Assembly (NCBI GenBank): GCA_902477755.1
Contig: CABSIK010000004.1
Coordinates: forward strand, 62,001-126,000
Direction: 5' to 3'
From: an uncultured Clostridia bacterium
GTDB taxonomy: Bacteria; Bacillota; Clostridia; Lachnospirales; Anaerotignaceae
DNA: 64,000 nucleotides
In this document: positions 41,872 to 48,776 of the stretch, one piece after another
Position numbering within the stretch: the stretch's first letter is position 1
How the letters are laid out: each line of letters starts with the position of its first letter
Notes under the pieces: generated by a model
The model's input: only the letters and a program-made list of their open reading frames with translations
What the model was told of the DNA's origin: nothing
Databases searched by the model: none
Translations under genes and position numbers: made by a program

Positions 41872-42333
41872 ATGAAACAACAGAGGATAGTATCAGGCGG
41901 TTGCCGCCGGAACGGAGGAAATTTTTTGGACGAGAAAAGAAAACGGCAGCTCATGGAGGGCTGTATGAGAATCAGAAAAGAAATTGCCGCATGGCTTTTG
42001 ATGGCATTATGGGTGATTTTTAGTGTGAAAATTGCGGAAATGCTGCTGGGAGAAAGTCTGCCGGGGTGGGTAGAAATCGGCGGCATGATTTTATGCGGTG
42101 TGCTGGCAGTGGCGGCACATCTGGATAACCCTCTGCGCCATGGTTATAAACTGCGCCGTCCCAGACGGTATTTGTTGGGGGCATTGGTGATCCTCATCTG
42201 TGCAGTGCTGTTTTTTGTATGGAAAACGGAGTGGGTGCAGGGCATGCAGGCGCTGGTGATCCCTGTGGTCTTTATTTGGAACCCTATTTGTGTTTGGCTG
42301 GAATGGAAGGAAGAGTTGGGTCAGGCATCATAA
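41872..42333 (+). CDS. Membrane protein, unknown function
   Basis: A 153-aa protein. The first 30 residues are basic and polar; then come about four membrane segments (AAWLLMALWVIFSVKIAEML, IGGMILCGVLAVAAHL, YLLGALVILICAVLFFVW and ALVIPVVFIWNPICVWL). AGGGGAG sits before ATG 41872. ATG 41955 or 41967 could also start a shorter protein. It is followed 10 bases later by a second membrane gene of similar build (short charged loop DNPLRHGYKLRRPRR here, RNPMRWNLTGLGRR there), so the two may be paralogues. Confidence 0.6.
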   Translation: MKQQRIVSGGCRRNGGNFLDEKRKRQLMEGCMRIRKEIAAWLLMALWVIFSVKIAEMLLGESLPGWVEIGGMILCGVLAVAAHLDNPLRHGYKLRRPRRYLLGALVILICAVLFFVWKTEWVQGMQALVIPVVFIWNPICVWLEWKEELGQAS

Positions 42334-42343
42334 GGAGGCGGCT

Positions 42344-42742
42344 ATGGAGAATCTTTCGGATGTACAGCTAAAAAGATGTATCGCGTGGATGCGGCTGGAA
42401 CTGCTGGCATGGATCTGCCTTTGTGCCGATGCATTGGTGAGCGTTTGGGCACCCAGTGTATGGGATACAGGGCGTATCTATGGCCTTTTTGTGCTGGTGG
42501 TGTTGGTGTCTGGTCTAGTGGCAGTGGTTCTGTCCTGGGTGCGTAATCCCATGCGCTGGAACCTGACAGGACTTGGACGCAGATTTTTCTGGGGCAGTCA
42601 TGGAAGCTGTATGGCAGTGAGCATCATACTGGTTTTCTGGGTGCCGGAGCTGTCCATCGGGCTTTTGTTTGTGTGGAACTGTATTTATATGCTGGTGGCA
42701 TATGAACGGGAACTGCGCCGCAGAAAAAAGAAAGAAGAATGA
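42344..42742 (+). CDS. Membrane protein, possible paralogue of preceding gene
   Basis: A 132-aa protein with four membrane segments and a basic tail (ERELRRRKKKEE). The loop SWVRNPMRWNLTGLGRRFFWG has the same place and build as AAHLDNPLRHGYKLRRPRRYLLG in the gene before it, and both end with a segment containing FxWNxI, which suggests duplication. AAGGAGGCGGCT gives a clear ribosome site. Function unknown. A terminator follows. Confidence 0.65.
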   Translation: MENLSDVQLKRCIAWMRLELLAWICLCADALVSVWAPSVWDTGRIYGLFVLVVLVSGLVAVVLSWVRNPMRWNLTGLGRRFFWGSHGSCMAVSIILVFWVPELSIGLLFVWNCIYMLVAYERELRRRKKKEE

Positions 42743-42752
42743 TGAGAAAATG

Positions 42753-42784
42753 ACGGTATGGTCTTTGGACTATGCCGTTTTTTG
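42753..42784 (+). terminator. Terminator after the membrane pair
   Basis: ACGGTATGGTC pairs (with wobbles) with GACTATGCCGT, followed by six T. Confidence 0.8.
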
Positions 42785-42810
42785 ATTGCAAAGAATCTAT
42801 TCCAAATGGC

Positions 42811-42958
42811 CGTCCCTTGAGAAAACATTGTTTTTTCTTTTCCTTCATTTCCAAAGGGAGATTACAACAACCATCTTCAGAAGAAACTTCGTCTAATCTC
42901 CATAAAAAAAGAAAGCCAGACTCCTTTGTATCTTAGAGGTTTTGGCTTTCTTTATTTT
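42811..42958 (+). repeat. Dispersed structured repeat, degenerate copy C
   Basis: Same order of blocks as copy B, more decayed: CGTCCCTTGAGAAAACATTG opens it, AAAGGGAGATTACAAC closes the first hairpin, ATCTTCAGAAGAAAC follows, then AAGAAAGCCAGACTCC pairs with GAGGTTTTGGCTTTCTT in stem 3 (about 42909-42952). The partner of the stem-2 arm is lost. It lies between the converging membrane pair and nfnB, where stem 3 can serve as terminator for either. Confidence 0.75.
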
Positions 42959-42978
42959 ATATTATATTTCAAAAAAGA

Positions 42979-44370
42979 TTATTTGTTTTTCAGATATTCA
43001 TCAATGGCTGCGGCAGCTTTTTTACCAGCGCCCATAGCCAGAATAACGGTAGCTGCGCCTGTAACAGCGTCACCGCCGGCGTAAACGCCTTCTCTGGTGG
43101 TTTGGTTTGTTTCTTCATTGACTACCAGACAGCCCTTCCGGTTGGTTTCCAGACCCTTTGTGGTGCTGCGGATGAGAGGGTTAGGAGATGTACCGATGGA
43201 CATAACCACGGTATCAACGTCGATAACGTAGTTGGAGCCTTCTACAGGTACAGGGCTTCTTCTGCCGCTGGCATCAGGTTCGCCCAGTTCCATTTTCAGA
43301 CATTCGATACCGCATACCTGACCATTGCCGTCATCCAGAATCTTCACAGGATTGCGCAGCAGGTGGAATTCAATACCTTCTTCTTTTGCGTGATGGATTT
43401 CTTCCAGACGGGCAGGCATTTCTTTTTCGGAACGACGGTAAACGATGTAAACTTTTTCCGCACCCATTCTCTTAGCGCATCTTGCAGCGTCCATAGCTAC
43501 GTTGCCGCCGCCTACAACAGCAACCGCTTTGCTCTTACGGATAGGTGTATCATAATCAGAAATATATGCTTTCATCAGGTTGATACGAGTCAGATATTCG
43601 TTAGCGGAGTATACGCCTACCAGCGCTTCGCCGGGGATACCCATGAAGGAAGGCAGACCTGCGCCAGTACCGATGAATACGGCATCATAACCCATATCTT
43701 CGATGATTTCGTCAATGGACAATACTTTGCCGATGACCATGTTTGTCATGACTTCAACGCCCATGGCAGACAGTTTGTCGATTTCTTTCTGCACGATGGC
43801 CTTAGGCAGACGGAATTCGGGGATACCGTAAACCAATACGCCGCCGGCTGTGTGGAATGCTTCAAAAATGGTTACGGCATAGCCTGCTTTTGCCAAGTCG
43901 CCAGCACATGCCAGAGAGGAAGGGCCGGAACCGATAACGGCTACTTTTTTGCCGTTCGGAGCGGGTTTTTCAGGCATTTCGTCGCAGTTTGCCATGTACC
44001 AGTCAGCCACGAATCTTTCCAGACGGCCGATGGCAACAGCTTCCCCTTTGATGGCACGCACGCATTTGGATTCGCACTGGCTTTCCTGAGGACATACACG
44101 ACCGCATACAGCAGGCAGAGCGTTTGTGGAAGTAATGATTTTATAAGCCGCCATAAAGTCGCCTTTTGCCACTTCCGCGATGAATTCGGGGATGCGTACG
44201 TTTACGGGGCATCCGCTGACACAGGGTTTATGTTTGCAGTTCAGACAGCGTGTGGCTTCTTCCATAGCCATTTCCGCTGTGTAGCCCATGGCTACTTCTT
44301 CAAAGTTTTTATTTCTCACATCAGGTGCCTGTTCAGGCATTTTGATTTTTTCCAAGCTCATATTTGCCAT
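42979..44370 (-). CDS. nfnB: NfnB / GltD-like FAD-NADPH oxidoreductase subunit
   Basis: A 463-aa flavoprotein of the glutamate synthase small-subunit family. N-terminal ferredoxin-like part with cysteine clusters (CLNCKHKPCVSGCPVNV and CGRVCPQESQCESKC), then the FAD site VAVIGSGPSSLACAGDLAKAG and the NADP site VAVVGGGNVAMDAARCAKR. Because its partner is an NfnA-type subunit and no glutamate synthase large subunit is nearby, the pair is best read as NfnAB, the bifurcating NADH-dependent ferredoxin:NADP oxidoreductase. GltD is the alternative. It starts 14 bases after nfnA. Confidence 0.85.
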   Translation of the reverse strand: MANMSLEKIKMPEQAPDVRNKNFEEVAMGYTAEMAMEEATRCLNCKHKPCVSGCPVNVRIPEFIAEVAKGDFMAAYKIITSTNALPAVCGRVCPQESQCESKCVRAIKGEAVAIGRLERFVADWYMANCDEMPEKPAPNGKKVAVIGSGPSSLACAGDLAKAGYAVTIFEAFHTAGGVLVYGIPEFRLPKAIVQKEIDKLSAMGVEVMTNMVIGKVLSIDEIIEDMGYDAVFIGTGAGLPSFMGIPGEALVGVYSANEYLTRINLMKAYISDYDTPIRKSKAVAVVGGGNVAMDAARCAKRMGAEKVYIVYRRSEKEMPARLEEIHHAKEEGIEFHLLRNPVKILDDGNGQVCGIECLKMELGEPDASGRRSPVPVEGSNYVIDVDTVVMSIGTSPNPLIRSTTKGLETNRKGCLVVNEETNQTTREGVYAGGDAVTGAATVILAMGAGKKAAAAIDEYLKNK

Positions 44371-44384
44371 TGTTTCCGTCCTCC

Positions 44385-45239
44385 TTAGTGAATCAAGTCC
44401 TGTGCCATTTTGTCCATGCGGCAGATATGTTTTTCTGTCAGATCCGCTTCTTCTTTCTTGTAAACAGAGTTGCGGTTCATCAGTTCGTCAAAGTCTACTT
44501 CGTGTCCGTCGAAGTCGGGGCCGTCTACGCAGGCAAATTTGATTTTGCCGCCAACGGTGACACGACAGCCGCCGCACATGCCTGTGCCGTCGATCATGAT
44601 GGGGTTCAGGCTGACAATGGTCTTGATGCCGTAAGGTTTTGTGGTAAGGCTGACAAATTTCATCATGGGGATGGGGCCGATGGCAATGACAGCGTCATAC
44701 TGATTGCCGGCTTCGATGAGGGATTTCAGTTTGTCTGTAACAAAGCCTTTTTCGCCTTTTGTGCCGTCGTCGGTCATCAGGTAGTAGTTGTCAGCAACAG
44801 CACTCATTTCGTCTTCCAGAATAACGATGTCTTTGTTTCTGAAACCAGCAATGACGTCTACTTCCACACCCAATTCGTGCAGGGCTTTTGCCTGAGGATA
44901 TGCGATGGCACAGCCTACGCCGCCGCCTACAACAGCAACTTTCTTGAAGCCGTCATACTCTGTGGCAACACCCAGAGGGCCTACAAAGTCACGGATGGAG
45001 TCGCCAACTTCTTTGGCTGCCAGCAGTTTTGTGGACAGACCCACTTTCTGGAAGATGATGGTGACAGTGCCTTTTTCTCTGTCATAATCAGCGATGGTCA
45101 GAGGGACACGTTCGCTGAATTCATCTACGCGAAAAATAATAAACTGCCCCGCTTTGGCTTTTTTTGCCACAAAAGGGGCTTCGATTTCAAGCAGTGTCAC
45201 AGCACTGTTTAATTCTTTTTTATTGACAATGCGAAACAT
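44385..45239 (-). CDS. nfnA: NfnA / ferredoxin-NADP reductase-like subunit
   Basis: A 284-aa protein of the dihydroorotate-dehydrogenase electron-transfer family. It has an FAD-binding domain (AGQFIIFRVDEFSERVPLTIADY), an NAD-binding part (VAVVGGGVGCAIAYPQAKAL) and a C-terminal cysteine cluster CGGCRVTVGG...CVDGPDFDGHEVDF for a 2Fe-2S centre. Together with the next gene it should form NfnAB, which couples NADH, NADPH and ferredoxin pools in anaerobes. GAAAGGAAGTTGCAAAG precedes ATG 45239. Confidence 0.87.
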   Translation of the reverse strand: MFRIVNKKELNSAVTLLEIEAPFVAKKAKAGQFIIFRVDEFSERVPLTIADYDREKGTVTIIFQKVGLSTKLLAAKEVGDSIRDFVGPLGVATEYDGFKKVAVVGGGVGCAIAYPQAKALHELGVEVDVIAGFRNKDIVILEDEMSAVADNYYLMTDDGTKGEKGFVTDKLKSLIEAGNQYDAVIAIGPIPMMKFVSLTTKPYGIKTIVSLNPIMIDGTGMCGGCRVTVGGKIKFACVDGPDFDGHEVDFDELMNRNSVYKKEEADLTEKHICRMDKMAQDLIH

Positions 45240-45427
45240 CTTTGCAACTTCCTTTCTTCTTTGGACTTTCTTTTGCAGGTGATTTTTGTTAGAATTATCA
45301 TAACATAAATTCAGGCGGTGGGATATGGATAAAACGCCGTTTTTCTGGAAGTGCAATGAAGGTAAGTTTATGGTTTTTGAATAAAATGTGGGACAAAAAA
45401 CGTCCCAATTAAAAGGAGGAAATGAAC

Positions 45428-46219
45428 GTGCAGAAAAGATATACTTTTGACGATTTGCGGGACATCATCGAGCAGCTTCGCAGTGAGAATGGATGTCCTT
45501 GGGATAAGGTGCAGACCCATGAGAGTTTGCGGGCAGACATGCTGGAGGAAGCCTACGAAGCGGTGGATGCCATTGACAAAGGCGATATGGACAACTTGAA
45601 GGAAGAACTGGGGGATGTGCTTATGCAGGTTGTATTCCATTCTTCCATCGAAGCCCAGAAAGGCGGTTTTACACTGGATGATGTCATTCAAGGCATCTGT
45701 GAGAAAATGGTTTACCGTCATCCTCATGTGTTTGGGGAAATTTCTGTGGATACGGCGGAACAGGTGCTGGTGAACTGGGAAGCCCTGAAGAAAAAAGAAA
45801 AACACATGCAGACCCAGACAGATGTCCTCAAAAGTGTGCCGGATGCCCTGCCTGCTCTGACCCGTGCCAGAAAGGTGCAGAAGAAAGCGGCGGACGTTGG
45901 TTTTGATTTTTACGAGGCTGGCGGCGCCATGGAAAAAGTGGCAGAGGAGATTCGGGAACTACAGGAGGCTGTGGAACAGCCCAACGGCAATATAGAGGAA
46001 GAATTCGGTGATATTTTGTTCGCGCTGGTGAACGTAGCAAGGTTTTTGAAAATAAATCCCGAGTTTGCCTTGACAAAAGCCACCAAAAAGTTTATAAATA
46101 GATTTGAGTATGTTGAGAATTCAGCCCTTTCAGAGGGAAAGCAGCTTTCCACAATGACTCTGGAGGAAATGGATTTGCTCTGGGATCAGGCGAAAATCGC
46201 CTTATCCAAGAAACTTTAA
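45428..46219 (+). CDS. mazG: Nucleoside triphosphate pyrophosphohydrolase
   Basis: Hydrolyses NTPs and dNTPs to NMP and PPi, a house-cleaning role. The 263-aa protein carries two MazG domains: the first has ENGCPWDKVQTHESLRADMLEE and EELGDVLMQVVFH, the second VAEEIRELQEAVE and EEEFGDILFALVN, with the Glu/Asp metal ligands. GTG 45428 fits AAAAGGAGG by spacing; ATG 45422 is in frame but only about two bases from it. Gene order mazG-hup-rqcP-yabP-yabQ-divIC is the conserved Firmicute cluster. Confidence 0.93.
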   Translation: MQKRYTFDDLRDIIEQLRSENGCPWDKVQTHESLRADMLEEAYEAVDAIDKGDMDNLKEELGDVLMQVVFHSSIEAQKGGFTLDDVIQGICEKMVYRHPHVFGEISVDTAEQVLVNWEALKKKEKHMQTQTDVLKSVPDALPALTRARKVQKKAADVGFDFYEAGGAMEKVAEEIRELQEAVEQPNGNIEEEFGDILFALVNVARFLKINPEFALTKATKKFINRFEYVENSALSEGKQLSTMTLEEMDLLWDQAKIALSKKL

Positions 46220-46245
46220 TAGATTTATTTAGGAGGACTAACACA

Positions 46246-46521
46246 ATGAACAAATCTGAATTAGTTGCAGCTATTGCTGAAAAGGCGGAAATGAGCAAAA
46301 AAGACGCTGAAAAAGCACTGAAAGTTTTCGAAGATGTTGTAACAGAAGAACTGGCAGCAAACGGCAAAGTACAGCTGGTAGGCTTCGGCACATTCGATGT
46401 AGCTGAAAGAGCAGCTCGCGAAGGCAGAAACCCTCAGACAGGCGAAGCAATGCCCATCCCTGCTTCCAAAGCACCCAGATTCAAAGCAGGTAAAGCTTTG
46501 AAAGATGCGATCAACAAATAA
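46246..46521 (+). CDS. hup: HU family DNA-binding protein
   Basis: Histone-like protein that bends and compacts DNA. The 91-aa sequence is a complete HU: MNKSELVAAIAEKAEMSKKD, the GFGTFDV turn and the arm ERAAREGRNPQTGEAMPIPASKAPRFKAGK. AGGAGGACTAACACA precedes the ATG. It follows mazG after 26 bases and ends at a strong terminator, so the rest of the cluster depends on readthrough or another promoter. Confidence 0.97.
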   Translation: MNKSELVAAIAEKAEMSKKDAEKALKVFEDVVTEELAANGKVQLVGFGTFDVAERAAREGRNPQTGEAMPIPASKAPRFKAGKALKDAINK

Positions 46522-46540
46522 TTTGATTTGATTGTTTTTG

Positions 46541-46573
46541 AAACGCTTTCTCGTCTTGAGAAAGCGTTTTTTT
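46541..46573 (+). terminator. Terminator after hup
   Basis: AAACGCTTTCTC pairs perfectly with GAGAAAGCGTTT, then T-run. Confidence 0.92.
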
Positions 46574-46603
46574 GAAAGAAAAAACAGCAAAGGGGAAATG
46601 AAC

Positions 46604-46846
46604 ATGCGTATTGATAAATTCCTGAAGGTATCCCGTATCATCAAGCGCAGAACTGTAGCCAACGAAGCCTGCGACGCGGGGCGTGTGTCCCTCAACGGCA
46701 AAGTGGTGAAAGCCGGCGCGGAAGTGAAGGTCGGCGATATCATCGAAATTCAGTTCGGCAATAACGTGACAAAGGTGGAAGTGCTGAATCTGCAGGAATC
46801 CACCAAAAAAGAAGACGCCGCTGGCATGTATCGGGCGGTGGAATAA
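46604..46846 (+). CDS. rqcP: RqcP-type S4-domain RNA-binding protein
   Basis: An 80-aa S4-domain protein (MRIDKFLKVSRIIKRRTVANEACDAGRVSLNGKVVKAGAEVKVGDIIEI). It corresponds to YabO, now RqcP, which with RqcH helps add alanine tails to peptides on stalled ribosomes. The assignment rests on size and on the conserved place between mazG/hup and yabP. AGGGGA lies seven bases before ATG 46604. Confidence 0.88.
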   Translation: MRIDKFLKVSRIIKRRTVANEACDAGRVSLNGKVVKAGAEVKVGDIIEIQFGNNVTKVEVLNLQESTKKEDAAGMYRAVE

Positions 46847-46852
46847 TGTCCC

Positions 46853-46894
46853 AAAACCTCTCATATACTGTAAAAACAGTATAGGGAGGTTTTT
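46853..46894 (+). terminator. Terminator-like hairpin overlapping the yabP ribosome site
   Basis: AAAACCTC-TC-AT-ATACTG (46853-46870) pairs with CAGTAT-A-GG-GAGGTTTT (46877-46893): about 17 pairs, one bulged base and a six-base loop, then T-run. Its 3' arm contains AGGGAGG, the ribosome site of yabP, so a transcript that passes the terminator would have the site hidden. Confidence 0.8.
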
Positions 46895-46897
46895 TTG

Positions 46898-47179
46898 TTG
46901 GGGGAAGAAAAACGGAATTTACGGCAGCATACCATTCGCATGACAGACAGAGAGCGCATCGAGATCGGCGGCGTAACGGACGTACTGCGCTTTGACGAGG
47001 AAGGGGTAGCGGTGGATACTACCTGCGGACTGCTCATTATCAAAGGGGAAGGACTCCATGTGGGGCGGCTGAATCTGGAGGAAGGGGAAGTGGCAGTGGA
47101 AGGCCGTATGGATGCATTGACTTACGCGGAAAATATGGGCGGCGGCAAACAGTCCTTCTTTGCAAAATTGTTCCGCTGA
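46898..47179 (+). CDS. yabP: Sporulation protein YabP
   Basis: A 93-aa YabP-family protein (LRQHTIRMTDRERIEIGGVTDVLRFDEEGVAVDTTCGLLIIKGEGLHVGRLNLEEGEVAVEGRMDALTY). YabP and YabQ are spore-coat/cortex-formation proteins in Bacillus. TTG 46898 is the probable start, eight bases after AGGGAGG; TTG 46895 is also possible. It is preceded by a hairpin that hides the ribosome site and is followed by yabQ after 14 bases. Confidence 0.9.
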   Translation: MGEEKRNLRQHTIRMTDRERIEIGGVTDVLRFDEEGVAVDTTCGLLIIKGEGLHVGRLNLEEGEVAVEGRMDALTYAENMGGGKQSFFAKLFR

Positions 47180-47193
47180 AAGGAGGAGAGCAG

Positions 47194-47700
47194 GTGGACA
47201 TTCAGGGACAGGGAAGTTTGTTTTTGTGCTGCCTGCTGCTGGGCGGCGGTATGGGATTGGCTTATGACGGCATACGTCTTGCACGGCGGATATTGCCCCA
47301 CGGTATCTGGGCAGTGCAGGTGGAGGATGGACTGTACTGGGCAGCAGTGGCGTTGGGAGTCTTTGAGGTACTCCTTCAGGAAAACCATGGGGAAGTTCGT
47401 TTTTTTCTGCTGGTGGCTGTCTTTGGCGGTATGGGGCTTTATGGAACGATAGTCAGCCCCTTGGTCATGGGCGCAGGAGAAAAAGTGTTGAAAGTCATTG
47501 GAAGGCTTGTCATGTTATTGTTGACCATAATTTTTACGCCTTTTCGATTGATTTATCTTGCTTTTGGCAGACCTGTTGGGAATTTCGTCAGATTTTGCGG
47601 CGGAAAATCCAAAAAACACTTGCAATTATGTAAAGTATATGTGAAAATAAAAAAAGACACATTACGGCGGGATATTCGTTTTTTGCGTCGAAAACCTTAG
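47194..47700 (+). CDS. yabQ: Sporulation protein YabQ
   Basis: A 168-aa membrane protein with four or so helices and a basic, soluble tail (KSKKHLQLCKVYVKIKKDTLRRDIRFLRRKP). The N-terminus GMGLAYDGIRLARRI matches YabQ, needed for spore cortex formation in Bacillus. GTG 47194 follows AAAGGAGGAGAGCAG. It sits between yabP and divIC as in other spore formers. Confidence 0.88.
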   Translation: MDIQGQGSLFLCCLLLGGGMGLAYDGIRLARRILPHGIWAVQVEDGLYWAAVALGVFEVLLQENHGEVRFFLLVAVFGGMGLYGTIVSPLVMGAGEKVLKVIGRLVMLLLTIIFTPFRLIYLAFGRPVGNFVRFCGGKSKKHLQLCKVYVKIKKDTLRRDIRFLRRKP

Positions 47701-47714
47701 GAAGGGTGACTGCC

Positions 47715-48008
47715 ATGGGAAAAAGAGCCAAAAAGAAGAAAGCCGGTGGATTGTGGATCCATCTTTTTTTGGTAGCTTTCTGCGTGTTTGTTGTGGCAGG
47801 TGTGTATTGGCAGTATCGGGAATATCGCCAGCTGAAAGTGGAACTGGCTGATGTGGAAAAGCAGATTGCCGATGAACAGCAAAAGACACTGGATTTTCAG
47901 GCGAAAAAGGATTATTATAACAGTGACAGCTATATTGAACAGATCGCCAGAGAAAAACTGGGGCTGGTCAAGAGCAATGAAATCCTGTATATCAACCGTG
48001 AACAATAA
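47715..48008 (+). CDS. divIC: Septum formation initiator DivIC/FtsB family
   Basis: A 97-aa bitopic protein: basic start (GKRAKKKKAGG), one membrane helix (IHLFLVAFCVFVVAGVYWQY) and an extracellular coiled coil (QLKVELADVEKQIADEQQKTLDFQAKKDY) that ends with the DSYIEQIAREKLGLVKSNEIL motif of FtsB/DivIC. It joins FtsL and DivIB in the divisome. ATG 47715 fits GGAAGGG by spacing; GTG 47706 is an alternative. It ends the cluster, just before the tRNA promoter. Confidence 0.92.
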   Translation: MGKRAKKKKAGGLWIHLFLVAFCVFVVAGVYWQYREYRQLKVELADVEKQIADEQQKTLDFQAKKDYYNSDSYIEQIAREKLGLVKSNEILYINREQ

Positions 48009-48046
48009 AAAGTTCTCAAAAAAAGACATTTTTTTGGAAAAAGGTG

Positions 48047-48075
48047 TTGACAAAAAGACAATATGACTATATAAT
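48047..48075 (+). promoter_or_regulatory. Consensus promoter of the tRNA operon
   Basis: TTGACA (48047-48052), a 17-bp spacer and TATAAT (48070-48075): a perfect sigma-A promoter, 16 bases before tRNA-Met. Confidence 0.92.
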
Positions 48076-48091
48076 GAACTAGTCGACTTGA

Positions 48092-48165
48092 GGCGGAGTA
48101 GCTCAGTTGGCTAGAGCATGCGGTTCATACCCGCAGTGTCGGGGGTTCAAATCCCTCCTCCGCTA
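48092..48165 (+). tRNA. tRNA-Met (CAT)
   Basis: A 74-nt cloverleaf: acceptor GGCGGAG with CTCCGCT, D-arm GCTCAGTTGGCTAGAGC, anticodon loop TTCATAC with CAT, T-arm GGGGGTTCAAATCCCTC. It resembles elongator tRNA-Met. CCA is not encoded. Confidence 0.95.
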
Positions 48166-48177
48166 TTTTTCTTCTTT

Positions 48178-48249
48178 GGCCCGTTGGTCAAGCGGTCAAG
48201 ACGCGACCCTCTCACGGTCGAATCAAGGGTTCGACTCCCTTACGGGTCA
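48178..48249 (+). tRNA. tRNA-Glu (CTC)
   Basis: A 72-nt cloverleaf: acceptor GGCCCGT with ACGGGTC, anticodon stem CGACC/GGTCG around CTCTCAC, T-arm AAGGGTTCGACTCCCTT. CCA is not encoded. Confidence 0.95.
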
Positions 48250-48282
48250 GGTTTTGAGAGATAATTGAATTGTTAAAAACAT

Positions 48283-48355
48283 GGGAGTTTAGCTCAGCTG
48301 GGAGAGCATCTGCCTTACAAGCAGAGGGTCACAGGTTCGAGCCCTGTAACTCCCA
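48283..48355 (+). tRNA. tRNA-Val (TAC)
   Basis: A 73-nt cloverleaf: acceptor GGGAGTT with AACTCCC, anticodon stem TCTGC/GCAGA around CTTACAA, T-arm ACAGGTTCGAGCCCTGT. CCA is not encoded. It is followed by a seven-T run and by a tandem repeat whose units resemble this tRNA. Confidence 0.95.
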
Positions 48356-48392
48356 TTTTTTTATGTCCAAAAACGAAAAAGAAACAAAACAA

Positions 48393-48466
48393 GGGAGAAA
48401 GGCGCAGCAAGAGAGAGTCATGCACATACATGCAAGAGGACACGAGGTAGAGCGCAGTAACTCCCA
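48393..48466 (+). pseudogene. tRNA-Val-like unit 1
   Basis: A 74-nt block that keeps landmarks of tRNA-Val: GGGAG at the 5' end with CTCCCA at the 3' end, CAGC in the D-arm place, GAGAG, a small hairpin with TAC in its loop (TGCA-CATACA-TGCA), GAGG and GTAACTCCCA. The T-loop GTTCGAG is lost, so it should not work as a normal tRNA. Confidence 0.6.
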
Positions 48467-48503
48467 TTTTTTTATGTTCAGAAACAGAAAAGAAACAAAA
48501 CGA

Positions 48504-48577
48504 GGGAGAAAGGCGCAGCAAGAGAGAGTCATGCACATACATGCAAGAGGACACGAGGTAGAGCGCAGTAACTCCCA
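48504..48577 (+). pseudogene. tRNA-Val-like unit 2
   Basis: Identical in sequence to unit 1 over all 74 nt, 111 bases further on and followed by the same seven-T run. See the finding on these units. Confidence 0.6.
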
Positions 48578-48614
48578 TTTTTTTATGTTCAGAAACAGAA
48601 AAGAAACAAAACGA

Positions 48615-48688
48615 GGGAGAAAGGCGCAGCAAGAGAGAGTCATGCACATACATGCAAGAGGACACGAGGTAGAGCGCAGTAACTCCCA
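48615..48688 (+). pseudogene. tRNA-Val-like unit 3
   Basis: Identical to units 1 and 2. It is followed by a diverged spacer and then the operon terminator. Confidence 0.6.
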
Positions 48689-48745
48689 TTTTTTTATGTC
48701 CAGAAATAGACAAAAAGCAAAACAAGGAATAATACAGAACAACAT

Positions 48746-48776
48746 AAGAAGATATGATTCATATCTTCTTTTTTGT
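48746..48776 (+). terminator. Terminator of the tRNA operon
   Basis: AAGAAGATAT pairs with ATATCTTCTT around a five-base loop, then T-run. From here to 49046 I see no gene; CTGACA-N17-TACAAT near 48937-48965 may be a promoter for the next gene. Confidence 0.85.

Larger units (their letters stand above)
48346..48728 (+). repeat. 111-bp tandem repeat after tRNA-Val
   Basis: Three full units (period 111 bp, starts at 48346, 48457 and 48568) and a decaying fourth. Each unit is a 37-nt A-rich spacer starting TTTTTTTATGT plus a 74-nt block that begins GGGAGAAAGGCGCAGC and ends GTAACTCCCA. The 74-nt blocks are identical; the spacers vary slightly. The first unit begins inside the 3' end of tRNA-Val. 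Because 111 is divisible by three, long reading frames run through on both strands; they are by-products. Confidence 0.95.

Noticed and set aside
42979..44370. Glutamate synthase small subunit
   Set aside because: The partner gene is NfnA-like and no large subunit is nearby, so NfnB is the better reading. Both share the family.
48346..48728. CRISPR array
   Set aside because: Units of 111 bp in direct contact, spacers nearly identical, no cas genes; the layout is a tandem repeat.
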